Source: Chloroflexota bacterium (GTDB lineage Bacteria; Chloroflexota; Anaerolineae; Promineifilales; Promineifilaceae). Taken from it: a stretch of DNA of 21,997 bases. Positions within the stretch are counted from its first letter, which is position 1. Every line of letters begins with the position of its first letter. The stretch lies in the NCBI GenBank assembly GCA_008501785.1, contig QQUD01000035.1, positions 1 to 21,997 of the forward strand, written 5' to 3'. Shown here piece after piece: positions 14,994-21,997 of the stretch. The notes below the pieces were generated by a model. It was not told the origin of the DNA, ran no database searches, and saw only the letters and a list, made by a program, of their open reading frames with translations. The position numbers and the translations under genes were made by a program.

Positions 14994-17417
14994 TTATGAA
15001 GATGATTTGGCTGCCCGGACCGGCATTTCCACCGATCCCCCAGAGGCTGATGTTGCAGGTAGTGTTAGTCCATCTCCATTAGCAGATATTGCAAATGGCA
15101 GTTGACCATTGTCGATCAGTGCCACCTTTAATACCTCATCTAAATGACTCACTGGAATTAAATCTACATCTTCACGAATCCGATCTGGTAATTCAGGAAT
15201 ATCCTTGGCATTGTCCTTAGGCAATAAAACGGTGGTAATGCCTGCGCGGTGGGCAGCAATGGTTTTAGACTTGAGTCCACCAATTGCCAATACCTTACCA
15301 CGCAGCGTTACTTCACCAGTCATTGCCACGTCGCGCCGTACCGGTCGTCGTGTGAAAGCAGAAATAATTGCGGTTGCCATGCCGATACCTGCGCTCGGCC
15401 CATCTTTTGGTGTTGCGCCATCAGGCACGTGAATGTGGATGTTGACTTTGTCAAACACGGTAGGCTCTAACCCGAGAGATCGTGCGTTGGCGCGGGCGTA
15501 TGTCAATGCAGCTTGCGCAGATTCCCGCATCACTTCCCCAAGCGATCCGGTTAACGTAATTTTGCCCGAACCTTCACTCAAACTAACTTCGATGGGAAGT
15601 GTATCACCACCGAAACTGCTCACAGCCAGTCCAGTCACAACACCGATTTCATCTAATTCTTCAGCTACCCCGTATTGGAACTTTTCCGGTCCCAAATAAT
15701 CAGCAATATCATTTTCGGAGACAGCAAATGGTCCTGCTTGCCCCCCTGCAACCTTGACTGCCATTTTGCGAACTACTTTGCCGATGCTGCGTTCCAGGCT
15801 GCGTACACCTGCTTCACGCGTATAGCGTCGAATCAATTTACGCAATGCGAGGTTATCAAGGTTTACTTGTAAATCACCAATGCCATGCCCTTCAAGTTGC
15901 TTTCTGAGTAAATAGTCTTGAGCAATGCATACTTTTTCATCTTCAATGTAACCGGGCATCGTGATTGTTTCCATTCTATCCAACAGGGGTGCGGGAATAG
16001 TGCTGAGTTGGTTTGATGTGGTAATGAAGATGACTTGGCTTAAGTCGAATGGTACTTCCAAATAATGGTCTGCAAACGTACCGTTTTGTTCAGGGTCTAA
16101 CACCTCTAACAGGGCCGAGGATGGATCCCCGCGCCAGTCAGAGCTAACTTTATCAATTTCGTCTAATACAATCACTGGATTATTTGCGCCTGCATCTCGT
16201 AATGCGCGAATGACACGGCCAGGAATTGCACCGATGTATGTACGACGATGGCCGCGAATTTCTGCCTCATCGCGTACACCGCCTAGGCTAATGCGTACCA
16301 TCTCACGCCCAATGGCTCTCGCAACTGAAGTGGCAATGGATGTTTTACCTACGCCAGGTGGTCCATTCAGGTTAATGATGGCTCCTTTCATTTTTGTGCC
16401 CGCCAGTTTGCGAACTGCTACAAATTCTACGATCCGTTCTTTGACTTCTTCGAGACCGTAGTGGTCTTCATCCAGAACTTTACGCACATGGTTGATGTCG
16501 AGATCATCTTCGGATGATTTGTTCCAGGGCAGTTCTGTGAGCCATTCTAGATAAGAACGAATGACACCAGCTTCAGCAGATTGTGGCCCCTGATAATCCA
16601 TTCGTTTTAATTCTTTGTTGGCGCGTTCCAGCACCTTTTCTGGCATGCCAGATTCATCGATTTTGCGACGGAGTTCGTCGGAGGCACTTTCGCTGTCGTC
16701 GCCTAGCTCTTTGCGAATGGCTCGCATTTGTTCACGCAGTAAATATTCACGCTGGGCTTTGTCTGCACCATCACGAGCGTCTTGTTGAATTTTGTTGCGC
16801 ACTTCGATGATTTTGAGTTCTTTTGCCAGGAATTCAACTGTTTTTTCTAATCGCTCAGTGCCGTTTATTGTTGTGAGCAGCGCAATTTCGGTTTCGAAGG
16901 GTAGATTGATGAGGCCTGCAATGTAGTCAGCCAGTTCACCAGAGGTTTGTTTATTGCGTGTGTTGGCCATGATTTGCTGGTTGGATTCGCCGAGTGCTTC
17001 AGCGTACTGTTCCAAATAGGCAATGGCTCGCGCTTTGTTTTCTTCGTTTGGTGATTCAAATGTGTAGTCTAGTTCGCTGTAGGTGCCAACCAGGAAAGGT
17101 TCGGTGGTGTCGATGGTGTCAAATTTAACACGTCGATGCAGTTCTACAAGCATTTGTACGCCCATGTGGGGTGCGCGGAGTACGTCGCGTACTGTTGCAA
17201 AAATGCCAACTGGAGCCATGTCCTTTTTGCCGGGTAGCTCTATTTCTGCATTATATTGCACGAGAATGAGCAGGTCGCCGCCTTGATCTACTGCTGCCTG
17301 TGCTGCGGCAAGGGATCGCCTTCTGCCCATAGATATGGTAGTGGTGACACCTGGAAAAACTGCTCCGCCTCGAAGTGGAACGATAGGGATTGGTTTTTTA
17401 TGTGTTGGGTCTGTCAT
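14994..17417 (-). CDS. lon: ATP-dependent protease Lon (LonA)
   Basis: 807 residues, full length for LonA. The N-terminal substrate-binding domain starts IPIVPLRGGAVFPG, a coiled-coil region precedes the AAA+ module with Walker A GPPGVGKT (352-359) and Walker B VIVLDEID (415-422), and the serine peptidase domain has the catalytic dyad Ser675 (DGPSAG) and Lys718 (GGLKSK), 43 residues apart as in E. coli Lon. It degrades misfolded and regulatory proteins in the cytoplasm. The start is ATG 17417 with AAAGG about 7 nt before it. The C-terminal 40 residues after VALIDN are an extra low-complexity tail. Lon has no AACGGCCGTT at all, unlike most of its neighbours. Confidence 0.97.
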   Translation of the reverse strand: MTDPTHKKPIPIVPLRGGAVFPGVTTTISMGRRRSLAAAQAAVDQGGDLLILVQYNAEIELPGKKDMAPVGIFATVRDVLRAPHMGVQMLVELHRRVKFDTIDTTEPFLVGTYSELDYTFESPNEENKARAIAYLEQYAEALGESNQQIMANTRNKQTSGELADYIAGLINLPFETEIALLTTINGTERLEKTVEFLAKELKIIEVRNKIQQDARDGADKAQREYLLREQMRAIRKELGDDSESASDELRRKIDESGMPEKVLERANKELKRMDYQGPQSAEAGVIRSYLEWLTELPWNKSSEDDLDINHVRKVLDEDHYGLEEVKERIVEFVAVRKLAGTKMKGAIINLNGPPGVGKTSIATSVARAIGREMVRISLGGVRDEAEIRGHRRTYIGAIPGRVIRALRDAGANNPVIVLDEIDKVSSDWRGDPSSALLEVLDPEQNGTFADHYLEVPFDLSQVIFITTSNQLSTIPAPLLDRMETITMPGYIEDEKVCIAQDYLLRKQLEGHGIGDLQVNLDNLALRKLIRRYTREAGVRSLERSIGKVVRKMAVKVAGGQAGPFAVSENDIADYLGPEKFQYGVAEELDEIGVVTGLAVSSFGGDTLPIEVSLSEGSGKITLTGSLGEVMRESAQAALTYARANARSLGLEPTVFDKVNIHIHVPDGATPKDGPSAGIGMATAIISAFTRRPVRRDVAMTGEVTLRGKVLAIGGLKSKTIAAHRAGITTVLLPKDNAKDIPELPDRIREDVDLIPVSHLDEVLKVALIDNGQLPFAISANGDGLTLPATSASGGSVEMPVRAAKSSS

Positions 17418-17793
17418 TTTTTAGCCTTTACTTCGACGGTTCCGGGATTTTTGAATCATTTTCTGGTAACTGTACATAGTTTAGTTGAGTATTCTTTCGA
17501 TCTAAATAAAAGTGCCATTGTTTCTGAAACCGATTTATTTTTGATTTCTTATGCTGTCAGTATGCAAATTGAGGCAATGATTCACAATAGTCCTAAAGTA
17601 GTTTATGGACGAATATAAACATAACAATAGTCCTATGTCAGAAATCTGTAAGATCGGTGTTGATTTGACACGATGAGTTAGACACGGGGTTTGGGATTTG
17701 GTCACTGGGGGAGATGGAGATAGAGATAGAGGCAGAGTTAGAGGAGTAATTGCTACAAGCTGAAACCTGATCGCTGAAACTTGACGACTTTTT
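17418..17793. other. 376-bp intergenic region upstream of lon
   Basis: No gene is convincing here. A minus-strand promoter for lon is possible: CTGACA (17641-17636), an 18-nt spacer and TATATT (17617-17612), giving a leader of nearly 190 nt. CAATAGTCCTA occurs twice (17585-17595 and 17625-17635), the second partly inside that spacer. A purine-rich stretch of GAGATA-like words lies at about 17710-17750, and GCTGAAACCTGATCGCTGAAAC near 17760. I see no CIRCE element. Confidence 0.4.
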
Positions 17794-18246
17794 TCACGGC
17801 TTTTTCATAACAGCAAGGTAATCAGGTGTGCGGGTGAGGATTTGGTAGAGTTGGAAGAATCGACGGGCGTTGCGGAAATAGGGGGGCATGTGGGCGACGG
17901 CCGTTTCTTCCACGAACCCATATTTTTCATAAAAAGGAGCTAACCGGTTGATACACGTCAACCAAAGCGATCCGCTGTGATTGTTGCACAGATGAGTTAT
18001 GATTGCGCGAGCAATGCCTTGATGTTGGAACTTTGGTTGTACGGCGATTGAAGCAAGTTCCCATGAACCGTCCCGATGAGGTTTGATTTGCCCACAGCCA
18101 AGAAGACGGCCGTTTTCATCCACCGCCACTACAAACCGCTGCCACTTAATTCCCATTGGATTGATATTCACGGCCCGAATCAACGCCTTGATAGCTGCTG
18201 CGTCATCTTTAGCAGCAGGGCGGAGGTGGTGATAAGAAATTTGCAT
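17794..18246 (-). CDS. GNAT-family N-acetyltransferase
   Basis: 150 residues, the usual size of a single GNAT domain that moves an acetyl group from acetyl-CoA to an amine. Strand 4 and the CoA-binding loop are clear: LASIAVQPKFQHQGIARAII (64-83), with QHQGIA as the Q/R-x-x-G-x-A/G motif. The later LAPFYEKYGF is the typical helix and strand near the active site. The substrate is not known. No Shine-Dalgarno is visible before the ATG. It is between lon and the GerW-like unit on the same strand but well separated from both. Two variant GACGGCCGTT sites are inside. Confidence 0.85.
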   Translation of the reverse strand: MQISYHHLRPAAKDDAAAIKALIRAVNINPMGIKWQRFVVAVDENGRLLGCGQIKPHRDGSWELASIAVQPKFQHQGIARAIITHLCNNHSGSLWLTCINRLAPFYEKYGFVEETAVAHMPPYFRNARRFFQLYQILTRTPDYLAVMKKP

Positions 18247-18283
18247 AGATACGGATGGGGTGAATACAGATGTTTTTTGTAAA

Positions 18284-18331
18284 AGCGAGAGCTAGAACGA
18301 GAGATAAACCAGTAACACTCTCGCTCTCGCT
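18284..18331 (-). terminator. Possible terminator of the GerW-like unit
   Basis: AGCGAGAGC (18284-18292) and GCTCTCGCT (18323-18331) form a perfect 9-bp stem just after the GerW-like stop codon, and the minus-strand RNA then reads TTTTAC. The right arm is part of a run of six-base words (GCTCTC, GCTCTT, GCTCCC), so slipped alternative pairings exist. Confidence 0.5.
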
Positions 18332-18348
18332 CTTGCTCCCGCTTCGGG

Positions 18349-18789
18349 TTAGTCTAATTTGCCTTCGGCCATGTATTTGCGCACTTTGGCGGCGGTCATG
18401 AAGATGCCACCGAGGACTGTGAAAAAGGCGATTCCGATTTTTGTGGGATCGATGATGGGTTCGACGCGGACGCCGTTGGGGCCAATGATGATGGCTGCGA
18501 CTGGGCGGGCTGATGTGCCACCACCACCACCGCCACCGCCGCCGGAACCGATGTTGCCGACTGGCTCCTCTTCAGATTCGCTATTGTTGATGCCACCACC
18601 GCCACCGTATCCGTATCCAATACCGGCTTGTAATTCTGAAGCGGTGATCACTGTGTAATCGCCCTGTGTGATGGGTTGGCTGTAAACGGCCGTTGGTTTT
18701 GTAATCTCAAACAGGTTATCCATTAACTCGTTGGCTTTTTGTTGAGATGGAATTGATTCTAAAATGATTTTGTTTAAATCTTGACTCAT
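18349..18789 (-). CDS. GerW/YtfJ-like sporulation-family protein
   Basis: 146 residues. The layout is that of the GerW (YtfJ) family: an N-terminal helix (LMDNLFEITKPTAVYSQPI), a strand pair with GDYTVITASELQAGIGYGYG, a glycine-rich centre (about 78-107, with runs of nine and five Gly) and a hydrophobic strand AAIIIGPNGVRVEPI. In Bacillus the family acts in spore germination; relatives occur in many non-spore-formers where the role is unknown. Here a C-terminal hydrophobic helix (IGIAFFTVLGGIFMTAA) replaces the usual tail and suggests membrane contact. Its ATG overlaps the stop of the upstream gene (ATGA), so the two are translationally coupled. One AACGGCCGTT is inside. Confidence 0.7.
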   Translation of the reverse strand: MSQDLNKIILESIPSQQKANELMDNLFEITKPTAVYSQPITQGDYTVITASELQAGIGYGYGGGGGINNSESEEEPVGNIGSGGGGGGGGGTSARPVAAIIIGPNGVRVEPIIDPTKIGIAFFTVLGGIFMTAAKVRKYMAEGKLD

Positions 18790-19118
18790 GATCTATTTCT
18801 CCGAAATTTATTTCTCCGAAATTTGTTACTCCGAAATTTGTTACTCCGAATTTTGCTGATTACCCAAATGAAAGCGGGTGCAATCAAACCGATACCGGTG
18901 AGTGTCCACAAGGCATTGCGGGTGACGTCTGTGATAGGGACGCGTTTGGTGAGACCGTGTTGACCAACGATAACGGACGTCGGCCTGTTCCACACAAATC
19001 CGCCAAATGGTGAGGTGATGGACAAGGATTGGGATTCTAAACGAATCACCTGACGTTCGATGACGGCGGGTTCGGTTGTTTCAGTTTTCCACTGAATGAA
19101 CTCTTGTAATTTATCCAT
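18786..19118 (-). CDS. Small single-pass membrane protein with repeated basic tail
   Basis: 110 residues that I do not recognise. The N-terminal 60 residues are a soluble beta-rich segment (VIRLESQSLSITSPFGGFVW), then one hydrophobic helix (ALWTLTGIGLIAPAFIWVIS), then a basic tail built from five-residue units RSNKF/RRNKF. The tail is encoded by a 15-bp tandem repeat. GGAG lies 5 nt before the ATG. Its stop overlaps the start of the GerW-like gene by four bases, so it is probably a partner of that protein, perhaps its membrane anchor. The basic tail should face the cytoplasm. Confidence 0.7.
   Translation of the reverse strand: MDKLQEFIQWKTETTEPAVIERQVIRLESQSLSITSPFGGFVWNRPTSVIVGQHGLTKRVPITDVTRNALWTLTGIGLIAPAFIWVISKIRSNKFRSNKFRRNKFRRNRS
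18796..18855. repeat. 15-bp tandem repeat, four units, in the end of the small membrane protein gene
   Basis: CCGAA starts at 18801, 18816, 18831 and 18846, an exact 15-bp period; the units are variants of CCGAAATTTRTTWCT. Because 15 is a multiple of three, copy-number change would add or remove five residues (R-S/R-N-K-F) without breaking the frame or the overlap with the next gene. Confidence 0.85.
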
Positions 19119-19362
19119 ATAATCTCCGGGAAGATAGCGATCAGGTATCAGCTATCAGCTTTTTGCCAGAAATAAAAAATTGTTCCAAAATTGTGTTAAA
19201 GGTCGTGTTTGGGAACACTTGAAATGTAGTACATTAAATGTAACACAAAATTGAATCAATTGTAGCATTTTGGCATGTTAATGGTGAAGAATTTCTGTAT
19301 CGGTTTGTTCATGTAGGAATTTGGAAATTGATGACACATTTTAACCTGATGCAGGAGGCGTT

Positions 19363-21825
19363 GTGAAGCTTTGCCAGTTTGTTTTTGTGATCTTGTTTGT
19401 GTTTTTGTTTGGGGCGGGGTTTATCCCCAATTTTGAAAGTGAACTTGTGGGGCAGTTGCTGATTACTGAAGTGTATTATGACACGCCTGGTGATGATGGG
19501 CGTGAGGAGTGGGTGGAGATTGCGAATGTGGGAACGGCCGTTATCGACCTCTCCGACATGAAGATAGGCGACGAAGAGGTAGCGGGTGGGGGTGAAGGGA
19601 TGAAACGCTTCCCTGAAGGCGCACAAATATGGCCCGGTCAGGCGGTTGTTGTGGCACAAACGGCCGTTGGGTTTCGTGCTTTGTTTGGGTTCAATCCTCA
19701 TTTTGAAATTGTTGAGACAGATGCATCCATTCCAAATATGCGCAATTTTCCATTGATGGCGAAAGGTGAGTTGGCGTTGGCAAATGATGGAGATGAGCTG
19801 GTGCTGGTCGATGGCATGGCGATTATTGATGCCATTAGTTATGGAGACAGCACCACATTTAACGTCCCTGCCATTCCATCTGTTTTTCGGGGACAAAGTA
19901 TTGAGCGGGTTCCAAGCAACTGTGATACAGACAGTGCCGCCGATTGGCAGCCAAGCCAAACGCCTACACCGGGGACCATTGTGTTAGATGATGCATGTAC
20001 CTGGATTGATCCGGCCACGCTGGAATCATTACCTTCCGTCGGTGAGATTCAAGGAGCGACAGATGTGTCGCCATTGTTAGATCAAGAAGTTTCCTTTCGA
20101 GGAGTCGTGACAGGCTGGCGGGAAGATCGCAATGCGCGAGGTGTGACGTATTTCACGCTGTTTGTGCAGGATGTGCCGGGAAGTGAGGATGGGGATGCAC
20201 GCACCTCGGATGGAATAGCGGTGTTTTTGGGGCGAAAACGGCCGTCTTTCCAACCCGGCAATCAACTGCGAATTACAGGGATCGTGACCGAATTTTATGG
20301 CTACACTGAAATTGATGATGACAATCTGCAAATCATAATTGAAGCGGAAGATGTGCCGCTGCCGGACCCTGTGCCACTACTGTTTACTGATGCAGATTTT
20401 GAATCGTTGGAAAGTATGCAGGTGGTTTTGCCCAATGAAATGGTGGCGGTTGGCCCCACTTACAGTGGCTGTGGGTTTGCGGTGGGGGAGGGAAACGGCC
20501 GTATCTTTCAACGCGACGAAACACCTCCGGCTGAGTTTGTTTTGCCGATTTTGCATACGAGCGATATTGATTGTGCAGGATTTCCACAGATAAAAACAGG
20601 TGATAGGCTAACCGGGTTGTCCGGCATATTGGTGTATCAATTTGATCAATTTCGATTGTTGCAGCTAGATGCGACGTCGTTAACTATTATTGAAGCACCT
20701 TGGCCCGAACTGTTGCATCTACCCAAACTTGTAGACAGTCAAGTAATGGTGGCTTCCTTGAATTTAGAAAACTATTTCGATGATAGGGATGATACTGGGG
20801 ATGATGCTGAGCCAATTTTCACACTGGCAGAAATTGAGATGAAGCAACAAAAATTGGCCTATCTTGTTGGGGACGTTTTAAGATGTCCTACATTATTAGG
20901 GGTGCAAGAGGTAGAACACGCCCACTTGCTGCATGGTTTGGCTAAAAAATTGCAAACGTCATGTGGTTTTCAATATGCAATTACTCACCTGGAAAGTCCT
21001 GATGTGCGTGGAATTGATGTGGCTTTACTTGCTAACCCCCATCAGGTTGAGGTTTTAGAGTCGTTGTTGCAGCAAACATGCACGCCCATTGAAACCGGCA
21101 TTTATGATCCTGCGATTGATTGTGAAGGATTGCAGCAGCCGTTGTTTTCAAGACCCCCGTTGCAGGTGGATGTATTGGTGGGGGAACGGCCGTTTACCAT
21201 TCTTATCAACCATTTCAAATCAAAGAGAGGTGGTGCTGCTGAAACGGCCCCACGCCGACTGTTGCAGGCGCAGCACATCAACCAACTGGTGCGTGAGCTG
21301 TTAATTGAAAACCCAGAGGCCAATATCATTGTCATGGGTGATTTCAATGATTATGAACAATCACAATCACTGCGGGAAATGACGGTGAAAGGGCATCTCA
21401 CAAATCCACTGCTAAACCTGCCCGAAGATGAACGCTACAGCTATGTGTTTAGCGGTATTTCACAACTAATAGATGGAATTCTCGTCTCCCCTAAATTGGT
21501 TGAGAATGTCGAAAAAGCTGGGATTTTACATGTGAACGCCGACTTTCCTTATGCACTGGCGGAAGACACGACTGAGCAGGCGATTTTGTATCGTGCCTCT
21601 GATCACGATGTGCCTTATTTATTGCTGTCTCTTGAGGAGTCAGATGTGGATGGGGAAACGGCCGTTTATGCCACATCTTCCCCCAACCCTGACCCTACTC
21701 CTATTGACGATTTTGACCCCATAAAAGATGATAGTACCAATCATCGTTTTAAGATTATCATTGGCAGTGGTATCGGTATCCTTGCACTTGCCCTTCTCAC
21801 CATCAAACAAAAATTCAAAGCCTAA
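19363..21825 (+). CDS. ExeM-like extracellular nuclease: lamin-tail domain, OB fold, EEP nuclease, C-terminal membrane anchor
   Basis: 820 residues from GTG 19363, with AGGAGG just before. Residues 1-20 are a signal peptide. Residues 31-160 are a lamin-tail domain (LLITEVYYDTPGDDGREEWV; a conserved N-x-G as NVGTAVIDLS). Residues 235-330 look like an OB-type domain (VSFRGVVTGW, ITGIVTEFYGYTEI). Residues 460-755 are an EEP nuclease: Asn in SLNLENYF, Glu516 in VQEVE, His617 in INHFKSKRGG, GDFND (659-663), and SDH (746-748). Residues 797-815 are a hydrophobic helix followed by KQKFKA, so the enzyme is probably tethered to the outer face. This order matches ExeM/NucH-type nucleases that digest extracellular DNA. 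Four AACGGCCGTT sites lie inside. It probably helps use external DNA as a nutrient or to remodel biofilm. Confidence 0.88.
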   Translation: MKLCQFVFVILFVFLFGAGFIPNFESELVGQLLITEVYYDTPGDDGREEWVEIANVGTAVIDLSDMKIGDEEVAGGGEGMKRFPEGAQIWPGQAVVVAQTAVGFRALFGFNPHFEIVETDASIPNMRNFPLMAKGELALANDGDELVLVDGMAIIDAISYGDSTTFNVPAIPSVFRGQSIERVPSNCDTDSAADWQPSQTPTPGTIVLDDACTWIDPATLESLPSVGEIQGATDVSPLLDQEVSFRGVVTGWREDRNARGVTYFTLFVQDVPGSEDGDARTSDGIAVFLGRKRPSFQPGNQLRITGIVTEFYGYTEIDDDNLQIIIEAEDVPLPDPVPLLFTDADFESLESMQVVLPNEMVAVGPTYSGCGFAVGEGNGRIFQRDETPPAEFVLPILHTSDIDCAGFPQIKTGDRLTGLSGILVYQFDQFRLLQLDATSLTIIEAPWPELLHLPKLVDSQVMVASLNLENYFDDRDDTGDDAEPIFTLAEIEMKQQKLAYLVGDVLRCPTLLGVQEVEHAHLLHGLAKKLQTSCGFQYAITHLESPDVRGIDVALLANPHQVEVLESLLQQTCTPIETGIYDPAIDCEGLQQPLFSRPPLQVDVLVGERPFTILINHFKSKRGGAAETAPRRLLQAQHINQLVRELLIENPEANIIVMGDFNDYEQSQSLREMTVKGHLTNPLLNLPEDERYSYVFSGISQLIDGILVSPKLVENVEKAGILHVNADFPYALAEDTTEQAILYRASDHDVPYLLLSLEESDVDGETAVYATSSPNPDPTPIDDFDPIKDDSTNHRFKIIIGSGIGILALALLTIKQKFKA

Positions 21826-21941
21826 TCCATGCCATGATCTTCTAACATTATTGAAAAACCTAAAGTAGTTTACGCAATTGATAGATACATTTCACGTCCT
21901 CTTCATGTTGTTTATAACAGAGAAGAGTACCCTTTTTATTA

Positions 21942-21982
21942 ACTGAAACTGATATTTCAGTAAATGAAACTGGTGTTTCAGT
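21942..21982. promoter_or_regulatory. Tandem palindromic operator, probably for a TetR-type repressor
   Basis: Two 20-bp copies start at 21942 and 21963, a 21-bp period, and are alike at about 17 of 20 positions. Copy 1 is a near-perfect palindrome, ACTGAAA at 21942-21948 against TTTCAGT at 21955-21961. Copy 2 has TGAAAC at 21965-21970 against GTTTCA at 21975-21980. Two dyads two helical turns apart suggest a dimeric repressor of the TetR type for a gene beyond the right edge. Confidence 0.55.
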
Positions 21983-21997
21983 AATTGTATCGTGAGT

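Noticed and set aside
17256..17618. A plus-strand open frame of 120 codons before and over the lon start
   Set aside because: Half of it is antisense to lon, it is rich in Cys and Trp, and no ribosome site is seen.
18359..18658. A plus-strand Pro-rich open frame
   Set aside because: It is the antisense of the glycine runs in the GerW-like gene.
19309..19959. A minus-strand open frame of 216 codons
   Set aside because: It is antisense to the signal peptide and lamin-tail domain of the nuclease, which are clearly coding on the plus strand.
17592..21872. The 14-mer CCTAAAGTAGTTTA at 17592 and 21859
   Set aside because: For a window of this length one A/T-rich 14-mer pair is close to chance, and the flanks do not match.
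1..21997. CRISPR arrays, tRNA or rRNA genes, insertion sequences
   Set aside because: I saw no spaced direct repeats of CRISPR size, no cloverleaf with a GGTTCGAATCC-like arm, no rRNA words and no transposase motifs.

Overview
The window reads like a chromosomal stretch of a mesophilic Chloroflexota bacterium, probably Anaerolineae or a related class. This is an inference. It rests on the lipoprotein linker rich in Val, Thr and Glu ([13 protein letters not shown]) after the lipobox of the solute-binding protein, a secreted protein ending in IYVPIIQK (a YLPxxxK-like tail I associate with this phylum), a GerW/YtfJ-like protein in a non-Bacillus setting, and moderate GC. I see no rRNA, tRNA, CRISPR array, insertion sequence or phage gene.

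Layout. 1-734 (-): 5' part of an ABC exporter. 821-1714 (-): arginase with a TTG start. 1837-3822 (-): family 5 solute-binding lipoprotein, with a strong terminator behind it and a near-ideal promoter in front. 3823-4283: a regulatory region with a structured leader, five 11-bp direct repeats and a large hairpin. 4284-5294 (+): TrmB tRNA methyltransferase. 5502-8033 (+): an alpha/beta-hydrolase fused to an acyl-CoA synthetase. 8178-10269 (+): two tandem paralogous membrane-anchored EEP-fold hydrolases. 10463-12259 (+): M3 oligopeptidase. 12310-13386 (-): a secreted thioredoxin-fold protein read through an in-frame TGA. 13543-14247 (+): Fe-S uracil-DNA glycosylase. 14506-14856 (+): a stand-alone HisKA-like domain. 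14994-17417 (-): Lon protease. 17794-18246 (-): GNAT acetyltransferase. 18349-19118 (-): a two-gene GerW-like unit with a small membrane protein. 19363-21825 (+): an ExeM-like extracellular nuclease. 21942-21982: two tandem operator-like palindromes at the right edge.

The genes are mostly single transcription units rather than one pathway. Themes are the cell surface and nutrient uptake (solute-binding lipoprotein, exporter, nucleases, oligopeptidase) and housekeeping (Lon, UDG, TrmB).

Two results stand out. First, the gene at 12310-13386 looks like a selenoprotein. Its TGA at codon 47 sits where a thioredoxin-fold protein has its first redox Cys. Exactly 18 nt after the TGA comes a GGUCU apical loop on a GC stem, the spacing and loop I recall for the E. 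coli fdhF SECIS. Second, the palindrome AACGGCCGTT occurs about 18 times (about 30 for the ACGGCCGT core) in 22 kb, inside coding regions in all three frames, like the HIP1 element of cyanobacteria. All counts and structures were made by eye.
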